From Microbacterium testaceum StLB037 (GTDB taxonomy: Bacteria > Actinomycetota > Actinomycetes > Actinomycetales > Microbacteriaceae), in NCBI RefSeq assembly GCF_008763945.1, contig NZ_VTQH01000001.1:581441-645440 (forward strand): a DNA stretch of 64,000 nt, in the 5' to 3' direction. The notes under the pieces are model-generated. The model saw nothing but the letters and a program-made list of their open reading frames with translations, was not told the DNA's origin and did not search any database. The position numbers were made by a program, and so were the translations under genes. Below are positions 56,713-64,000 of this stretch, piece by piece (position 1 is the stretch's first letter; each line of letters begins with the position of its first letter).

Positions 56713-57956
56713 CCGATGCCCTCCCCGTGCGCCGCGACCGCGGCCGGCGCGGCGGTCGGCAGCAGCAGGTCGGCCCGCGCCACCTCGCCGAAGACGAGCA
56801 CCGCGGGGTTGGCGAGGCGGTGGGTCTCGGCGTCCTGGATCGCCGTCCCGAGCGTCGTGCGGATCGTGCGCTGAGCGGGCGTGTGGCCGTTCTCGACGAA
56901 GGCCACCGGCCGCGTCTCGGGGGCGCCGGCGGCGTGGGCGGCGGCGACGAAGCGCGGCAGGGCGCTGACGCCCATCAACGCGACGACGGTCGCGGTGTCG
57001 TCGCGGAGCGCGGCGAGGGTCGCTTCACTCGGGGTGTCCTGACCGTTCACAACGTGCAGGGTACCGGCGACGCCGCGGTGCGTCACGGGCACACCCGCCG
57101 CCGAGGGCACGGCGATCGCGCTCGAGATGCCGGGCACGACCTCGACCGCGATCCCAGCCTCGCGGCACGCGAAGACCTCCTCGCCGCCGCGGCCGTAGAC
57201 GAACGGGTCGCCGCCCTTGAGCCGGACGACCCGCAGTCCCTTCGCGGCACGGTCGACGATCAGAGCGTTGATCTCGTGCTGCGGCACGGGGTGGTGGTGG
57301 GGGCGCTTGCCCACGTCGATCAACTCGACGTCGTCGCCGAGTTCGGCGAGCACGCCGGTGGGTCCGAGTCGGTCGTGCACGACCACGTCGGCCTCGGCCA
57401 GTAGAGCGCGGGCCCGCACGGTCAGGAGGTCGATGGGGCCGGGGCCGCCGCCGACGAGCGCCACGCTCCCCACGAGCGGGCGACGTCGACGGCGGAGCGG
57501 GAGGGCGCCTTCGGCGAGGCGCTGGGCGATGGCGTCGCGCACGGCGACACTGCGGCGGGGGTCGGCGCCGGCGGTCGAGACGACCCCGACCATGACGTCG
57601 CCGCTGGTGGTCTCGGCGGCCAGGCGCGCGGTGCCCTTGCCGCCGTGGCCCGCGTTGACGCACCACACGCGGCGGGCTTCGGCTGCCTCGACGACGGCGG
57701 CGTCGACGGATGCCGCGCCCGTGGCCGTGTGGCAGAACCAGGCGTCGTCGAGGTCGGTGTCGGCGAAGGCGCGCGCCCGCCACTCGATGTCGCCCACGGC
57801 GGCGAGCGCGGCGAGCCCGGGCGTCACGACGGGCGCGACGACCCGCACCCGGGCGCCGGCGGCCCGCAGCCGCGCGATGCGCTTCTCGGCGACGGAGCCG
57901 CCGCCCACGCACACGACGAGCTTGTCGGTGAGGTCGAGTCCTGCGAGAGCGATCAT
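56709..57956 (-). CDS. cysG: Siroheme synthase (precorrin-2 dehydrogenase plus uroporphyrinogen-III methyltransferase)
   Basis: A 415-residue protein. The N-terminal Rossmann domain (about 1-150; VVCVGGGSVAEKRIARLRAAG) oxidises precorrin-2. The C-terminal SUMT domain (about 163-400; LVGGGPGPIDLLTVRA, VVHDRL, RLKGGDPFVYGRGGEE, PGISSAIAVPSAAGVPVTHR) adds two methyls from SAM to uroporphyrinogen III. CbiX downstream can finish with iron. It overlaps nirD and hemD by four bases each. Confidence 0.95.
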   Translation of the reverse strand: MIALAGLDLTDKLVVCVGGGSVAEKRIARLRAAGARVRVVAPVVTPGLAALAAVGDIEWRARAFADTDLDDAWFCHTATGAASVDAAVVEAAEARRVWCVNAGHGGKGTARLAAETTSGDVMVGVVSTAGADPRRSVAVRDAIAQRLAEGALPLRRRRRPLVGSVALVGGGPGPIDLLTVRARALLAEADVVVHDRLGPTGVLAELGDDVELIDVGKRPHHHPVPQHEINALIVDRAAKGLRVVRLKGGDPFVYGRGGEEVFACREAGIAVEVVPGISSAIAVPSAAGVPVTHRGVAGTLHVVNGQDTPSEATLAALRDDTATVVALMGVSALPRFVAAAHAAGAPETRPVAFVENGHTPAQRTIRTTLGTAIQDAETHRLANPAVLVFGEVARADLLLPTAAPAAVAAHGEGIG

Positions 57957-58441
57957 CGGGCGTCTCCTTCTGCGGGGTCGGCGTGCGCGGGGTCGGCGTG
58001 CGTGCTGCCCGCCGGCCCCGAGCCGGTCACGAGCTTCACGAACACGTCGCCCTCGGCCACGGTCACCGGGTGCACGGCCACGGCCAGGGGCTCCTTGCCC
58101 TGCGTGTCGAGGCACGCTCCCGTTCGCAGGTCGAACACCTGCTTGTACATGGGCGAGGCGACGGTGGGCACTCCCCCGCGGTCGCCGACGATCCCGCGCG
58201 AGAGCACCGCAGCCCCGCTGAACGGGTCGATCTGGTCGGTCGCGAAGATGCGGCCGTCGAACGTGCGGAACAGCGCGATCTGCCGGTCGCCGAGGAGGGC
58301 AGCGGCCCCACGCTCGACGAGCAGATCGTCGACGCGGCAGACGCGGGTCCAGCCCCGTGCCGCCGGCCCATCGGGAGCGCCGGTCGAGTCCGACGTCACG
58401 GCCGGGGTCCCGGCATCCGGAGTCGTCTGCACGAGAGTCAT
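57953..58441 (-). CDS. nirD: Nitrite reductase small subunit
   Basis: A 162-residue Rieske-fold small subunit of the NADH-dependent assimilatory nitrite reductase. Text: WTRVCRVDDLLVERGAAALL, FATDQIDPFSGAAVLSRGIV, VASPMYKQVFDLRTGACLD. As usual for NirD, the Rieske Cys/His ligands are missing. The N-terminal 28 residues and the C-terminal HADPAHADPAEG tail are low-complexity additions. It overlaps nirB and cysG by four bases each. Confidence 0.94.
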   Translation of the reverse strand: MTLVQTTPDAGTPAVTSDSTGAPDGPAARGWTRVCRVDDLLVERGAAALLGDRQIALFRTFDGRIFATDQIDPFSGAAVLSRGIVGDRGGVPTVASPMYKQVFDLRTGACLDTQGKEPLAVAVHPVTVAEGDVFVKLVTGSGPAGSTHADPAHADPAEGDAR

Positions 58442-61095
58442 GACCGCACCGCCAGCGTCGTGCCGCCGATGAGCACCGCGCCCGACGCGCGTTCCTCAGC
58501 CGTGGCGGGTCGGGCCTGGCCGCGCTCGGCGACGTAGGCGAGCGAGGGGTCGGCCTTCTCGGGGGCGTTGACGAAGCTCTGGAAGCGCTTGAGCTTCTCG
58601 GGGTCGGCGAGGGTGGCGGCCCACTCGTCCTCGTAGGCGTCGATGTGGGATGCCATGGCCCGGTCGAGATCGTCGGCGATGCCGAGCGTGTCGTCGAACA
58701 CGACGCCCTTGAGCGCCTCGAGGCCGCCCTCGTACTCGCCGGCCCACGGCGCGGTGCGCTGCAGCCGGTCGGCGGTACGGATGTAGAACATGAGGAACCG
58801 GTCGATCGCCCGCAGCAGCCCCTCGTCGTCGAGGCCCTCGGCGAACAGCTCCGCGTGGCGCGGGCTGAAGCCGCCGTTGCCGCCGACGTAGAGGTTCCAG
58901 CCGGCTTCGGTCGCGATCACTCCGATGTCCTTGCCGCGGGCCTCGGCGCACTCGCGCGCGCAACCCGAGACGCCGAACTTGAGCTTGTGCGGCGAGCGCA
59001 GACCCCGATAGCGCAGCTCGAGCTGCACGGCCATGCCCACCGAGTCCTGCACGCCGTAGCGGCACCAGGTCGACCCGACGCACGACTTCACCGTGCGCAG
59101 CGACTTGCCGTAGGCGTGGCCGGATTCGAAGCCGGCGTCGACGAGGCGCTTCCAGATGTCGGGCAGCTGGTCGAGGCGCGCGCCGAACAGGTCGATCCGC
59201 TGGCCGCCGGTGATCTTCGTGTAGAGCCCGAAGTCGCGCGCGACCTCGCCGATCACCACGAGGCCCTCGGGCGTGATCTCACCGCCCGGAATGCGCGGGA
59301 CGACGCTGTAGCTGCCGTCGCGCTGGATGTTGGCCATCACGTGGTCGTTGGTGTCCTGCATGGTCGCGAGTTCACCGTCGAGCACGTGCCCCGAGTAGAG
59401 GCTCGCGAGGATGCTCGCGAGGGCCGGCTTGCAGATGTCGCAGCCGCGCCCCGTGCCGAAGCGCTCGACGATCGAGGTGAAGGTGCGCAGCCCCGAGACC
59501 CGGACGGCGTCGAACAGCTGCGCCCGGGTGAACGAGAAGTGCTCGCACAGTCCGTTCGAGACTTCTTTTCCGGATGCCGCGAGCTCGGTCGCCACGAGCT
59601 TCTTCACGAGCGTGAAGCACGAGCCGCACGCCGCTCCCGCCTTGGTGCAGGCCTTGACCTCGGCGGCATCCGCGCACTGGTGCTCGGTGACGGCCTCGCG
59701 CACCGTCCCGGCGGTGACGCCGTTGCACGAGCACACGATCGCGTCGGCGGGCAGGTCGCCCTGCGGGGCCGGGGCGAGATCGGAGGGCATGAGGTACGCC
59801 GCGGGGTCGCCGCCGAGCGCGCGACCGACGAGCGGACGCAGGGAGGTGTATGCCGAGGCGTCGCCGACCAGGATGCCGCCGAGAAGCGTCTGCGCGTCAT
59901 CGCTCAGCACGAGCTTCTTGTAGACGCCCGACACCGGGTCGGCGTAGGTGACGTCGAGGGCGTTCGGCGTCTCGGCGAACGCGTCGCCGAAGCTCGCGAC
60001 CTCGACGCCGGAGAGCTTGAGCTTGGCCGAGGTGTCGAAGCCGGGGAAGGCCGCCTCGCCGCCGAGCAGGCGGGTCGCGGCGACCTCGGCCATCGCGTAG
60101 CCGGGCGCGACGAGCCCGATGCACTGCCCGTCGAAGCTCGCGACCTCGCCGATCGCCATGATCGCGGGGTCGGACGTGTCGCAGCCCTCGTCGATCACGA
60201 CGCCGCCGCGGGCGTCGACCCGCAGCTCCGCCGCACGGGCGAGTTCGTCACGGGGCCGCACGCCGACCGTGAAGACCACGATGTCGACGGCCTCCCACGT
60301 GCCGTCGCGCAGCTCGAGGCCGCACACGGCGCCGGTCTTGTCGGCATCCACCCGGGTCGTCACCGAGCTCGTGCGCACCTCGATGCCGCGCGCTTCGATG
60401 AGCCGCTGCAGCGTGCGCGCCCCGCCCAGATCGAGCTGAGCCGACATGAGGCGCTCGTTCGACTGCAGCACGAACGGCGAGACGCCCTCGGCCTGCAACG
60501 CTCCCGCCGCCTCGAGTCCGAGCAGACCGCCGCCGACGACCGCGCCGCGCAGGGGGCGACCGAGCTGCGCCGAGCGCTTCGCGACCCAGGCGCGCATGCC
60601 GGCGACGTCGTCGAGCGTGCGGTAGACGAAGCAGCCGCGGTGGTCGAAGCCGTCGAGGGCGAGGCGCGCGGCGTACGAGCCGGTCGCCAGCACGAGGCGG
60701 TCGTACGCGTGCGTCGACCCGCCGGCGGTGGTGACCGTGCGCTGTGCGCGGTCGATCTTCGTCACGCGGGCGTCGGTCTCGACACGCACCCGCTCGTGGT
60801 CGAGCACGGCGGGGTCGAGGGCCAGATCGTCGGGCGTCTTGCCGCTGAAGATGCCGGTCAGACCGACCCGGTCGTACGGGCCGCGGGCCTCGTCGCCGAG
60901 CACCGTGATCGACCAGCGGCCGTCGGTGTCGCGGCTGGTGAGGCTTTCGACGAAGCGGTGGGCCACCATCCCCGCACCCACGACCACGACGGATCCGGAT
61001 GGAGCGGGGTGGAGCATGCCGTCACGGTACGCGGCGGAGTTTGCCGCGGCGTCAGCGGCAGGTTTCGTTCCGGTTGCGGGGTGCGAGCGGGCCAT
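58438..61095 (-). CDS. nirB: Nitrite reductase (NADH) large subunit
   Basis: An 885-residue cytoplasmic enzyme reducing nitrite to ammonium with six electrons from NADH. Order of domains: FAD (VVVVGAGMVAHRFVESL), NAD (VVGGGLLGLEAAGALQ), a BFD-like [2Fe-2S] domain (CSCNGVTAGTV with later CTKAGAACGSC), then siroheme and 4Fe-4S domains (SCVGSTWCRYG and GCARECAEARGKD supply the cluster cysteines). About 26 extra N-terminal residues precede the FAD loop. The -10 box six bases before 61095 supports that start. The operon downstream makes its siroheme. Confidence 0.96.
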   Translation of the reverse strand: MARSHPATGTKPAADAAANSAAYRDGMLHPAPSGSVVVVGAGMVAHRFVESLTSRDTDGRWSITVLGDEARGPYDRVGLTGIFSGKTPDDLALDPAVLDHERVRVETDARVTKIDRAQRTVTTAGGSTHAYDRLVLATGSYAARLALDGFDHRGCFVYRTLDDVAGMRAWVAKRSAQLGRPLRGAVVGGGLLGLEAAGALQAEGVSPFVLQSNERLMSAQLDLGGARTLQRLIEARGIEVRTSSVTTRVDADKTGAVCGLELRDGTWEAVDIVVFTVGVRPRDELARAAELRVDARGGVVIDEGCDTSDPAIMAIGEVASFDGQCIGLVAPGYAMAEVAATRLLGGEAAFPGFDTSAKLKLSGVEVASFGDAFAETPNALDVTYADPVSGVYKKLVLSDDAQTLLGGILVGDASAYTSLRPLVGRALGGDPAAYLMPSDLAPAPQGDLPADAIVCSCNGVTAGTVREAVTEHQCADAAEVKACTKAGAACGSCFTLVKKLVATELAASGKEVSNGLCEHFSFTRAQLFDAVRVSGLRTFTSIVERFGTGRGCDICKPALASILASLYSGHVLDGELATMQDTNDHVMANIQRDGSYSVVPRIPGGEITPEGLVVIGEVARDFGLYTKITGGQRIDLFGARLDQLPDIWKRLVDAGFESGHAYGKSLRTVKSCVGSTWCRYGVQDSVGMAVQLELRYRGLRSPHKLKFGVSGCARECAEARGKDIGVIATEAGWNLYVGGNGGFSPRHAELFAEGLDDEGLLRAIDRFLMFYIRTADRLQRTAPWAGEYEGGLEALKGVVFDDTLGIADDLDRAMASHIDAYEDEWAATLADPEKLKRFQSFVNAPEKADPSLAYVAERGQARPATAEERASGAVLIGGTTLAVRS

Positions 61096-61101
61096 GCCCC
61101 G

Positions 61102-61107
61102 ACGCTA
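61102..61107 (-). promoter_or_regulatory. -10 box TAGCGT of the nir operon, leaderless
   Basis: On the minus strand TAGCGT is followed by CGGGGC and then the ATG of nirB; no ribosome site is present. No clear operator for a nitrogen regulator was identified in the 100 bases above. Confidence 0.5.
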
Positions 61108-61241
61108 AGCAGCCGAGGTTTCCCCCGCCCGCGCCCCGGCGTTACCCCCGGCGAACGTTTCTCTCACGCGGCGGCGAAGTACGTGTGAGGTTTGGGTCAG
61201 GCATCCGCAGCCCTCGCGCGAAGCGCGCCCAGCCCCCACCC

Positions 61242-61304
61242 GTCGAGTGTCCGAGACACACGGACGAACTCTCCCGAGGTCCGGGTGTCGTGAACACTCA
61301 CGTC
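61242..61304. repeat. About 63-bp imperfect palindrome, singleton family
   Basis: Left arm GAGTGTCCGAGACACACGGAC (61245-61265) pairs with the right arm (61281-61301) at about 17 of 21 positions, with a 15-base loop. It lies between nirB and the Ddn-like gene and has the usual length of the intergenic palindromes. Confidence 0.55.
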
Positions 61305-61324
61305 GATGAGCGAACCGCGAAGAC

Positions 61325-61762
61325 TTACTCGACCGGCTCCAGCACGAACAGCTCGATCCGGCGGTCGGTCTTCTTCTGGTACTCGTCGTAGTCGGGCCAG
61401 ACCTCGGTCGCGTAGCCCCACCACTCGTCGCGCTCGGCGCCCTCGGCCTGGTGGGCAACGTACTCCTTCTTCACGTCGCCGTCCTGCAGGGCGACGCAGG
61501 GGTTCTTCACGAGGTTGTAGAACCACGCGGGGTGCTCGGGAGCGCCCCCCTTGGATGCCACGACCGCGTACTTTCCGTCGTGCTCGACGCGCATGAGGGC
61601 GGTCTTGCGCAGGCCGCCCGTTTTGGCGCCGACGGTGGTGAGGACGATGATGGGTACGCCCCGCAGTTCGGCGGACTCTTTGCCCCCCGTGGCTTCGAAG
61701 GTCTCCGCCTGCTGACGGGCCCATTCGCTGGTGCTGGGTAGATACTCTCCTGAGAGTGACAT
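61325..61762 (-). CDS. Ddn-like F420/flavin-dependent nitroreductase-family protein
   Basis: A 145-residue split-barrel protein of the deazaflavin-dependent nitroreductase family. The phosphate-binding text is [20 protein letters not shown], followed by [25 protein letters not shown], both diagnostic. Members use F420H2 to reduce quinones, nitro compounds or biliverdin-like substrates in the cytoplasm; the substrate here is unknown. TATCGT seven bases before the ATG suggests a leaderless mRNA. It implies the host makes F420 or a related deazaflavin. Confidence 0.9.
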   Translation of the reverse strand: MSLSGEYLPSTSEWARQQAETFEATGGKESAELRGVPIIVLTTVGAKTGGLRKTALMRVEHDGKYAVVASKGGAPEHPAWFYNLVKNPCVALQDGDVKKEYVAHQAEGAERDEWWGYATEVWPDYDEYQKKTDRRIELFVLEPVE

Positions 61763-61769
61763 AGCTCAC

Positions 61770-61775
61770 ACGATA
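61770..61775 (-). promoter_or_regulatory. -10 box TATCGT, leaderless start
   Basis: On the minus strand TATCGT, seven bases, then the ATG at 61762. The gene is divergent from the purine permease, 64 bp away. Confidence 0.4.
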
Positions 61776-61826
61776 CGTCGGCGTCTTCCCCTCCGGTCTA
61801 GCCCCTCCCCTTTTTCTGGAGCCTTC

Positions 61827-63278
61827 ATGAGCGCTTCTGCTCCCGAGACCACGGCCGTCCCCGAACCGAAGAACCGCTTCGACCGGTTCTTCGAGATCAC
61901 CGCCCGCGGCTCGACCGTCGGCGGAGAGATCCGCGGCGGCGTCGTCACCTTCGTCACGATGGCGTACATCGTCATCCTCAACCCGATCATCCTGTCGGGC
62001 ACCCCCGACGTCGCGGGCAACGCCCTCGGGTTCTCGCAGGTCGCCGCGGTCACCGCCCTCACCGCGGGCGTCATGACGATGCTCTTCGGCCTGGTCACGC
62101 GCCTGCCGTTCGCCTTCGCCGCAGGCCTGGGCATCAACTCGTTCCTCGCGGTCGGCATCGTGGGTCAGGTCACCTGGCCCGAGGCGATGGGGCTCGTGGT
62201 GATCAACGGCCTCATCATCGTGCTGCTCGCGGTCACGGGCCTGCGCCGAATGATCTTCGAGGCCGTGCCCCTCGCGCTCAAGACGGCGATCACGGTCGGC
62301 ATCGGTCTGTTCATCGCGTTCATCGGCTTCGTCGACAGCGGCCTGGTCACCTCGACCGGGCTCAGCTCGCCTCCGGTCGGCCTCGGCGTGGGCGGCTCGA
62401 TCACCACGATCCCCACCGCCCTGTTCGTGCTGACCCTGGTCATCACCGCCGTGCTGCTCGTGCGTAAGGTCAAGGCCGCGCTGCTGATCGGTCTGCTCTC
62501 GGGCACCGTCATCGCGGTGATCGTCCAAGCCGTCACGGGCCTCGGCGCCAAGGCCGACGGCAACCCCGGCGGCTGGGGCCTGAGCGTTCCCACCCTCCCC
62601 GCGCAGTGGGTGAGCCTTCCCGACCTGTCACTCGTCGGGCAGGTCGACCTGGTCGGATCCTTCGGCCGAATCGGCGTGCTCGCGGCGCTCATGCTCGTCT
62701 TCACGCTCGTGTTCACGAACTTCTTCGACGCCATGGGCACCATGACCGGCCTCTCCCGCGAAGCGGGCCTCGCCGCCCCCGACGGCACCTTCCCGCGTCT
62801 GCGCTCGGCGCTGGTGATCGAGGGAATCGGCGCCGTGGCGGGTGGAGCGACCTCGTCGTCGTCGAACACCGTCTTCATCGAGTCGGGCTCGGGCATCGGC
62901 GAGGGGGCCCGCACGGGCCTTGCGAACGTCGTCACCGGCGGTCTGTTCCTGCTCGCGATGTTCTTCACCCCGCTGACGAGCATCGTCCCCACCGAGATCG
63001 CCGCCGCGGCCCTGGTCATCGTCGGCGCGCTGATGATGGCGCAGATCCGCCACGTCGACCTCAGCGACATGTCGGTGCTCATCCCGGTGTTCCTCACCGT
63101 CACCGTGATGCCCCTGACCTACTCCATCGCCAACGGTATCGGCGCGGGCTTCGTCAGCTGGGTGCTCATCCAGGCCCTGTCCGGTCGCGCACGCCGCGTC
63201 AGCCCGCTGCTGTGGATCGTCGCCGCCGGCTTCGTGGTCTTCTTCGCCCGCGGTCCGGTCGAGGCGCTGCTCGGCTGA
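61827..63278 (+). CDS. NCS2-family purine permease, AzgA-like
   Basis: A 483-residue permease with about 12-14 helices. Marks: FVTMAYIVILNPIILSGT near the start, GLGINSFLAV (the usual GMGLNAFFAY), FTNFFDAMGTMTGLSREAGL with the conserved Asp, and GATSSSSNTVFIESGSGIGEGARTGL, which forms the substrate site in AzgA-type guanine/hypoxanthine carriers. It would import purine bases with protons. TCTGGAG precedes the ATG. No purine riboswitch is visible in the short leader. Confidence 0.9.
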   Translation: MSASAPETTAVPEPKNRFDRFFEITARGSTVGGEIRGGVVTFVTMAYIVILNPIILSGTPDVAGNALGFSQVAAVTALTAGVMTMLFGLVTRLPFAFAAGLGINSFLAVGIVGQVTWPEAMGLVVINGLIIVLLAVTGLRRMIFEAVPLALKTAITVGIGLFIAFIGFVDSGLVTSTGLSSPPVGLGVGGSITTIPTALFVLTLVITAVLLVRKVKAALLIGLLSGTVIAVIVQAVTGLGAKADGNPGGWGLSVPTLPAQWVSLPDLSLVGQVDLVGSFGRIGVLAALMLVFTLVFTNFFDAMGTMTGLSREAGLAAPDGTFPRLRSALVIEGIGAVAGGATSSSSNTVFIESGSGIGEGARTGLANVVTGGLFLLAMFFTPLTSIVPTEIAAAALVIVGALMMAQIRHVDLSDMSVLIPVFLTVTVMPLTYSIANGIGAGFVSWVLIQALSGRARRVSPLLWIVAAGFVVFFARGPVEALLG

Positions 63279-63293
63279 GCTCGCGAGCTTTTC

Positions 63294-63323
63294 GGGGCCC
63301 GGATGCCATGGCATCCGGGCCCC
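63294..63323. terminator. 30-bp perfect palindrome with GGATGCC core, terminator
   Basis: GGGGCCCGGATGCCA followed directly by its complement, then TCTTCC, 16 bases after the permease stop. With no loop in the DNA the RNA must open a few central pairs. The 337-bp gap 63279-63615 holds this, the element at 63436 and the terminator at 63574, and no gene. Confidence 0.75.
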
Positions 63324-63435
63324 TCTTCCGTCGCTGCCGAGGGGCGGGCTCGCCCACGTGCGCGAGGCCCGCGCCCGGCCGACGCCACGCGCCCCGCACC
63401 CGGCCGCCGTCGCGCGCCCCGCGCCTGGCCCGCGT

Positions 63436-63513
63436 CGAGATCACGCAGGTTCGCCGAGATGACCCGCATTCAGCGCGAATGGCGGGTCATCTCGCGAAAG
63501 CCCCGTCATCTCG
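63436..63513. repeat. Palindrome with four CGAGATGACC-type words
   Basis: CGAGATCACG, then CGAGATGACCCGC, then GCGGGTCATCTCG and CCCCGTCATCTCG. Two forward and two reverse copies of one word form a nested hairpin of about 78 bp. It is the clearest example of the doubled-word layout. Confidence 0.75.
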
Positions 63514-63573
63514 TCGTCCCACCAGCCCCGCGGCCCGCCGCCCCACACCGCACCCTGCGTTCGGACACGCGAA

Positions 63574-63603
63574 AGGGCCCGGATGCCATGGCATCCGGGC
63601 CCT
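63574..63603. terminator. 30-bp perfect palindrome, terminator of sucD
   Basis: AGGGCCCGGATGCCA with its complement, 13 bases past the sucD stop. It differs from the 63294 palindrome only at its two end bases. TTTCGC follows on the minus strand. Confidence 0.75.
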
Positions 63604-63615
63604 GAAAGCGAAACG

Positions 63616-64000
<385 letters not shown>

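Overview
The window is very GC-rich chromosomal DNA with dense gene packing, many 4-bp ATGA overlaps between genes, frequent GTG starts and almost exclusive C or G in third codon positions. Together with the gene set (monomeric isocitrate dehydrogenase, GTP-type PEP carboxykinase, ScfR/RamB-type regulator, Ada-AlkA fusion, F420-type Ddn-like protein, DUF6350/PerM beside purN-purH) this points to an actinobacterium, most likely Microbacteriaceae and probably Microbacterium. The genus is an inference. No rRNA, tRNA, CRISPR array, integrase or insertion sequence was seen.

Layout. 1-5.6 kb: the end of a glycosyltransferase gene, two small membrane proteins, an MHS-family transporter and a fused ABC exporter. 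5.7-9.1 kb: pckG, divergent from a RamB-like regulator. 9.5-24.5 kb: an aromatic-catabolism island. It holds succinate-semialdehyde dehydrogenase, an FAD aromatic hydroxylase divergent from an IclR regulator, a ThDP enzyme, an MHS transporter, an FAH-RraA fusion protein, a GntR regulator, and hpaE-hpaD-hpaH-hpaI for meta-cleavage of homoprotocatechuate. HpaI yields pyruvate plus succinic semialdehyde, which the dehydrogenase at the left end can turn into succinate. 24.5-34 kb: housekeeping genes, including folD and glyA (glyA behind a ZTP riboswitch), a FAD-linked oxidase, an L,D-transpeptidase, icd and a GNAT protein. 34-40.3 kb: a heterodimeric ABC exporter and the ogt/ada-alkA alkylation-repair pair. 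40.4-47.8 kb: a LacI-controlled sugar operon (binding protein, two permeases, GH130 enzyme, secreted protein). 48-55 kb: a flavin disulfide oxidoreductase, DUF1697, purH, purN and perM. 54.8-61.1 kb: nirB-nirD-cysG-hemD-cbiX, an overlapping operon for nitrite reduction and its siroheme cofactor. 61.3-64 kb: a Ddn-like protein, a purine permease and the end of sucD.

Two sequence systems run through the whole window. First, many gaps carry one or more palindromes of about 62-92 bp. They differ in sequence but share a layout of inverted, often doubled words. A 65-bp family has four copies, an 85-bp family two and a 64-bp family two or three. A related 73-bp palindrome sits in frame, duplicated, inside the linker of the FAH-RraA fusion protein. 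Second, the heptamer GGATGCC/GGCATCC is strongly over-represented in coding DNA and also forms the stems of most intrinsic terminators.

Many genes start 6-8 bases after a TAnnnT -10 box with no leader, as expected for leaderless transcripts in actinobacteria.
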